From NCBI GenBank assembly GCA_002840685.1, contig PHBU01000006.1:62001-126000 (forward strand): a stretch of DNA of 64,000 bases, in the 5' to 3' direction. The position numbers and the translations under genes are program-made. This DNA comes from Chloroflexi bacterium HGW-Chloroflexi-6 (GTDB lineage: Bacteria; Chloroflexota; Anaerolineae; Anaerolineales; Villigracilaceae). Below, in pieces: positions 61,801-64,000 of this stretch. How positions within the stretch are numbered: position 1 is the first letter of the stretch; every line of letters starts with the position of its first letter. The notes beneath the pieces are model-generated. The model did no database searches, was not told the origin of the DNA, and was given only the letters and a program-made list of their open reading frames with translations.

Positions 61801-61988
61801 GCAAACAGGATCGTGACAATTCGCCGCTGTTGGGTGGCTTGCTGTGACGGGCCGGGCTGAGGCGTCTCCAACTTTAAAAGACGCTCGCGCAAGGGGCCGA
61901 GCGCAGCCTCGACCACGTCATCCCCAAGGATGGCGCGTTGAGAATCGAGGGCCTGGATGGCTTGTTGTAGTTTTAGGGCTTCTTCCAT
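58857..61988 (-). CDS. class III adenylate cyclase/AAA-type ATPase/TPR signalling protein
   Basis: This 1043-residue cytoplasmic protein has a coiled N-terminus (about 1-45) and a class III cyclase domain (about 55-230). Metal aspartates are D64 and D108, K104 suits adenine, and N181/R185 are in NVAARLEQ. An STAND/MalT-like ATPase follows, with Walker A GDAGIGKS (K289) and Walker B LMMLDDLQWAD. Many TPR units (about 650-1020) end the protein. Such proteins link ligand or protein binding by the repeats to cAMP production. The ATG is weakly supported by a ribosome site. It lies nine bases downstream of a close paralogue. Confidence 0.93.
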   Translation of the reverse strand: MEEALKLQQAIQALDSQRAILGDDVVEAALGPLRERLLKLETPQPGPSQQATQQRRIVTILFADVSGYTAMSEHMDAEDVRDTMNALWQKLDGVILNLGGKIDKHMGDGVMALWGTEETREDDPERAIHAALLMQNALNDFKPEMPTASGLKMRIGLNTGPVLLGSIGSRGEMTAIGDTVNVAARLEQTCPAGSILISHDSYRHVRGVFEVEFQPPLDVKGKSEPLQTYLVTALKPRAFRLYTRGVEGVETRMIGRDDSFARLKFAFEDALVDGNLTVATVTGDAGIGKSRLLYEFNTWAEVQKVSWWVFKGRASQSMQNTPYALLRDIFSTRFEIQDSDSLTTAHLKLERGFEEFLLDVPDWREKAHVIGHLIGLNFSESPHLRGLLNDPRQLRQQALFYLTRFFQSICLQSPALMMLDDLQWADSGSLDALQYLFTNLPESTPLMALVITRPTLFERYPNLGRDIKNLTRIHLHPLSKNDSRLLVNEILRKVPDLPDAVRELVVGGAEGNPFYVEELIKMLIDQRVIYTGDDQWRVEPGRLASVNVPSTLSEVLQARLDSLTIPERLTIQRAAVVGRIFWDQAILNSSPDVPDYEILEALQTLRRKELIYERRPAVFSGTREYTFKHSLFQEVTYETLLKRQRTGLHMLVARWLDQASGERRGEYLAQIGEHYEKGGDFNRAAEIFSQAAERALSLSALAEARGFFEHAIRLLEHPDQPVRDIIEMQIGLADACLQLGEHLQARQHAETAASLASDMQIDILVAEALVQLGQVASYLGNYQDAYSYLTGALYLAREEGNQSTMARVLVGLGSVEWRLGEIESARLHCEESYQLASQTGDTTTLLSALNRLGVIMGALGRPADEEKYYQQALSLAISVGNRERAATALNNLGALAGEQNEWQKSFNYYLRAQAISQETGAKHGEALHLINLGLAAIQLGRHQDAFAYLRDGARLALEIGAQPVLVSVMLYLGILKLAQGDPEQAFELLGLAKTHPAWDSENEREMNIYLGEATLQAEAAQSAMQRGQALDWDATLNAILTTS

Positions 61989-61997
61989 AGTGATCTT

Positions 61998-64000
61998 CTA
62001 GGTCATCAGCAATTGCATCAGACTGGCTTGCCAATCCAGGGCCGCGCCGCGGGCCATTCCTGTAATAATTTCAGTCTCATCCAGATTCCATTCATTAAGC
62101 ATTTGCTCGGCCAGGCGTTGATGGTCCAGGCTGTGAGCCGGATGATGCTCGGCCAAACCAAGCAACTCAAGCGCCCGCGGAAGATTGCCCTGGGCAGCCT
62201 CCAGGCGGGCATAAAAAATGATCCCAATCAGCGTCCAGGGAGCGGCACCGATATGACCCGCAAGCGCCAACCCTTCGCGCAGGTTCTCGCGGCCATTTTC
62301 CAATTCGCCGGCGCGGATCTGGCTGTTGGCAAGATTGAGCAAATATAAAGCCATCGATTGTTGTGAACCGATTTCGCGAGCCATCGGGATGGCTCGCCGG
62401 TAATATTCCATCGCGCCGGTATAGTTGCCCTTCTCATCGGCCAGGGCACCCAGGTTGTTAAGGATCACCGCTGCGCGCTCTCGATTCCCAACCGAGAGAG
62501 CCAGGCTCAGAGCCTGTCGATAAAGAGACTCCTCGCGAACCGCATCGCCCGAAAGACCAGCCAGCACCCCGAGCCGGTTCAGCGCCAGCAGCAGCGTGTT
62601 GATATCCTGAGTTTTTTCAGCCAGGGCGCGGCTTTCTTCGCAATATTGGTTGGCCGATTGCAGTTTACCCAAACGCCAGTGAACGTTGCCCAGTCCATAC
62701 AAAACCTGGGCCATCAGTGCGCCTCCCGTGCCGCGCGCCATCATCAGCGCAGCTTCATAGGATTGCTCAGCTTCAGCATATGCCCCGGTTTCAACTTTGA
62801 TCTGTCCATGCTGCATCATTGCCCGCAAAAGCAGACTGCCCATCGTCAGTTTCTGGAAATGCTCCATCGCGATGTCGGTATGTTTGATGGCATCCGGAAA
62901 TTCGCCGGAACGAAAGAAAACTTCACCTATTTTCAGGTGGATGAAAGCATCATCCTTTTCGCGGGCGGGTGACAGAAGCGACTGGGCGCGCTGCAAGAAG
63001 CGAAATGCTTCGGGGAAAGCGCTCAACCCGAGCGCTTTTTCAGCGGCTTCGATCAGAATGTCTGCCGCCTTGTCATTCAGGCCTGAGCTTTCATAATGAT
63101 CGGCAATGATCGGAAGATACTCGCTGCGACGCTCGCCGCTCATCTGATCCAGCCACTCGGCAACCCGTTGATGGTACTGGGTGCGCTGGCGTTTCAAAAC
63201 GGTTTCGTAGGTTACATCGCGCAACAAGGCATGCTTGAAAACATACTCGGTGGTATCTGAAAAAGCCGAGACCGGATGGCTAAAGATCAATTCCTTTGAG
63301 CGCAGAGTGGCCAGTGAGGCCTGCAAACGCTCCCGTTCGCTGCCCACCTCGGGGCTGAGCGCCTCCAGGGCGCGGTCCCAAAAGATGCGTCCAACGACCG
63401 AAGCGCGCTGCAAGGCTGTCCGCTCCATGGAATCGAGGGCATCCAGGCGGGCTTCCAAGACCCCGGCCAGGGTCGGCGGAATATTGAGTTTGTCGAGCCG
63501 GGCCAGGTCCACGCGCCAGGGTTCCTGGTCGATCTCGATCACCCGGCCTTCGATCAGCATCTTGACCAGCTCTTCAATATAAAACGGATTGCCCTCACCG
63601 CCGCCAACCACCAGTTCGCGCAAAGCCGAGGGCAGCGGATCGGCTTTTTTGAGAATCTGGCGCACGAGGGTGCGGCTGTCTTCGCGGCTGAGCGGCTCAA
63701 GCTGCAAAACCACGGTATTCGGGAGTCCGCTGCCCCAGTTCGGGTAACGCTCATAAAGCTCGGGGCGGGCCGCACAAATTGCCAGAACGGGCACATCCTG
63801 GCCTAGATTTTTGAAAAGATAAGAAATGGCATCCAGGGAGGCGTTGTCGGCCCACTGAATATCATCCAGAACGAAGATAAGCGGATGAACCTGCGCCGCG
63901 CTCTTGACCAGCCGCAACAGGCTGGCAAAACCAAGGTTACGCAATTGGACCGGGTCGGCCAGCAGCCCGCGTAAATGCTTGCTTTCGCTAAAGTTATAGC
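61998..64000 (-). CDS. ATPase/TPR signalling protein, 5' end cut by window edge
   Basis: The open frame continues to the window edge without a start. The visible 667 residues match the later two-thirds of the neighbour at 58857-61988. NFSESKHLRGLLADP at the edge aligns with NFSESPHLRGLLNDP there, followed by Walker B FVLDDIQWADNAS, the DAL/RRAS-type winged region and TPR units to the C-terminus. By analogy a Walker A and probably a cyclase domain lie beyond the edge. The two paralogues are tandem and nine bases apart, so they are co-transcribed. Confidence 0.9.
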   Translation of the reverse strand, partial: YNFSESKHLRGLLADPVQLRNLGFASLLRLVKSAAQVHPLIFVLDDIQWADNASLDAISYLFKNLGQDVPVLAICAARPELYERYPNWGSGLPNTVVLQLEPLSREDSRTLVRQILKKADPLPSALRELVVGGGEGNPFYIEELVKMLIEGRVIEIDQEPWRVDLARLDKLNIPPTLAGVLEARLDALDSMERTALQRASVVGRIFWDRALEALSPEVGSERERLQASLATLRSKELIFSHPVSAFSDTTEYVFKHALLRDVTYETVLKRQRTQYHQRVAEWLDQMSGERRSEYLPIIADHYESSGLNDKAADILIEAAEKALGLSAFPEAFRFLQRAQSLLSPAREKDDAFIHLKIGEVFFRSGEFPDAIKHTDIAMEHFQKLTMGSLLLRAMMQHGQIKVETGAYAEAEQSYEAALMMARGTGGALMAQVLYGLGNVHWRLGKLQSANQYCEESRALAEKTQDINTLLLALNRLGVLAGLSGDAVREESLYRQALSLALSVGNRERAAVILNNLGALADEKGNYTGAMEYYRRAIPMAREIGSQQSMALYLLNLANSQIRAGELENGRENLREGLALAGHIGAAPWTLIGIIFYARLEAAQGNLPRALELLGLAEHHPAHSLDHQRLAEQMLNEWNLDETEIITGMARGAALDWQASLMQLLMT

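Overview
The window looks like chromosome from a Chloroflexota bacterium, most likely an Anaerolineae-type organism. This is inferred from moderate-to-high GC, an abundance of GAF-domain sensors sharing the WLPNPLLPDT-type motif, tandem class III cyclase/ATPase/TPR proteins, BMP-family nucleoside-type transport, and a CIRCE-controlled groESL operon. No rRNA, tRNA, CRISPR array, transposase or prophage was recognised, and no stretch over about 300 bases lacks a gene.

Region 1 (1-14,009) is mostly housekeeping and metabolism: alpha/beta hydrolases, a family-5 uracil-DNA glycosylase, a family-1 glycosyltransferase, a GH5-like glycosidase, queA, a PhnD-like binding lipoprotein next to a membrane adenylate cyclase, a YwaF-family membrane protein, a zinc-ribbon DUF3592 protein, a mitochondrial-type citrate synthase (gltA), malate dehydrogenase (mdh) and thioredoxin reductase (trxB).

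Region 2 (14,129-29,571, all minus strand) is the most unusual part. It is a tightly packed set of eight genes. In transcription order it encodes: a double-receiver/GAF protein with a degenerate DHp helix; a polytopic Cache-HAMP-GAF sensor without kinase; a periplasmic-binding-domain/TM/GAF sensor without kinase; a second polytopic Cache-HAMP-GAF sensor without kinase; one complete histidine kinase; a threonine-synthase-like PLP enzyme fused to a C-terminal receiver domain; a single-domain receiver; and a second threonine-synthase-like enzyme. The layout suggests that one kinase collects input from several sensors and phosphorylates a metabolic enzyme directly. I know of no characterised precedent.

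Region 3 (29,748-37,470, minus) holds a PAS/GAF histidine kinase overlapping an OmpR-type regulator. Upstream, on the same strand, lie a GNAT protein, a receiver-only protein, a YeiH-type exporter and a 47-residue membrane protein. A steroid-5-alpha-reductase-like enzyme and a hotdog thioesterase follow.

Region 4 (37,554-51,698) contains aspartate ammonia-lyase, an AT-rich membrane protein, a large secreted membrane-anchored pullulanase, a nucleoside-type ABC importer (two permeases, double ATPase, BMP lipoprotein), a second BMP-like lipoprotein coupled to an MFS transporter, and trmD.

Region 5 (51,832-64,000) contains two tandem membrane-anchored TPR proteins, a perfect CIRCE element with groES-groEL, lgt, an MTA/SAH-nucleosidase-like protein overlapping lgt tail to tail, a CinA/PncC amidase, and two tandem cyclase-ATPase-TPR signalling giants. 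The second giant runs off the right edge. Several promoters sit so close to their start codons that the mRNAs are predicted to be leaderless. Three loci carry degenerate seven-base tandem repeats at or inside gene ends.
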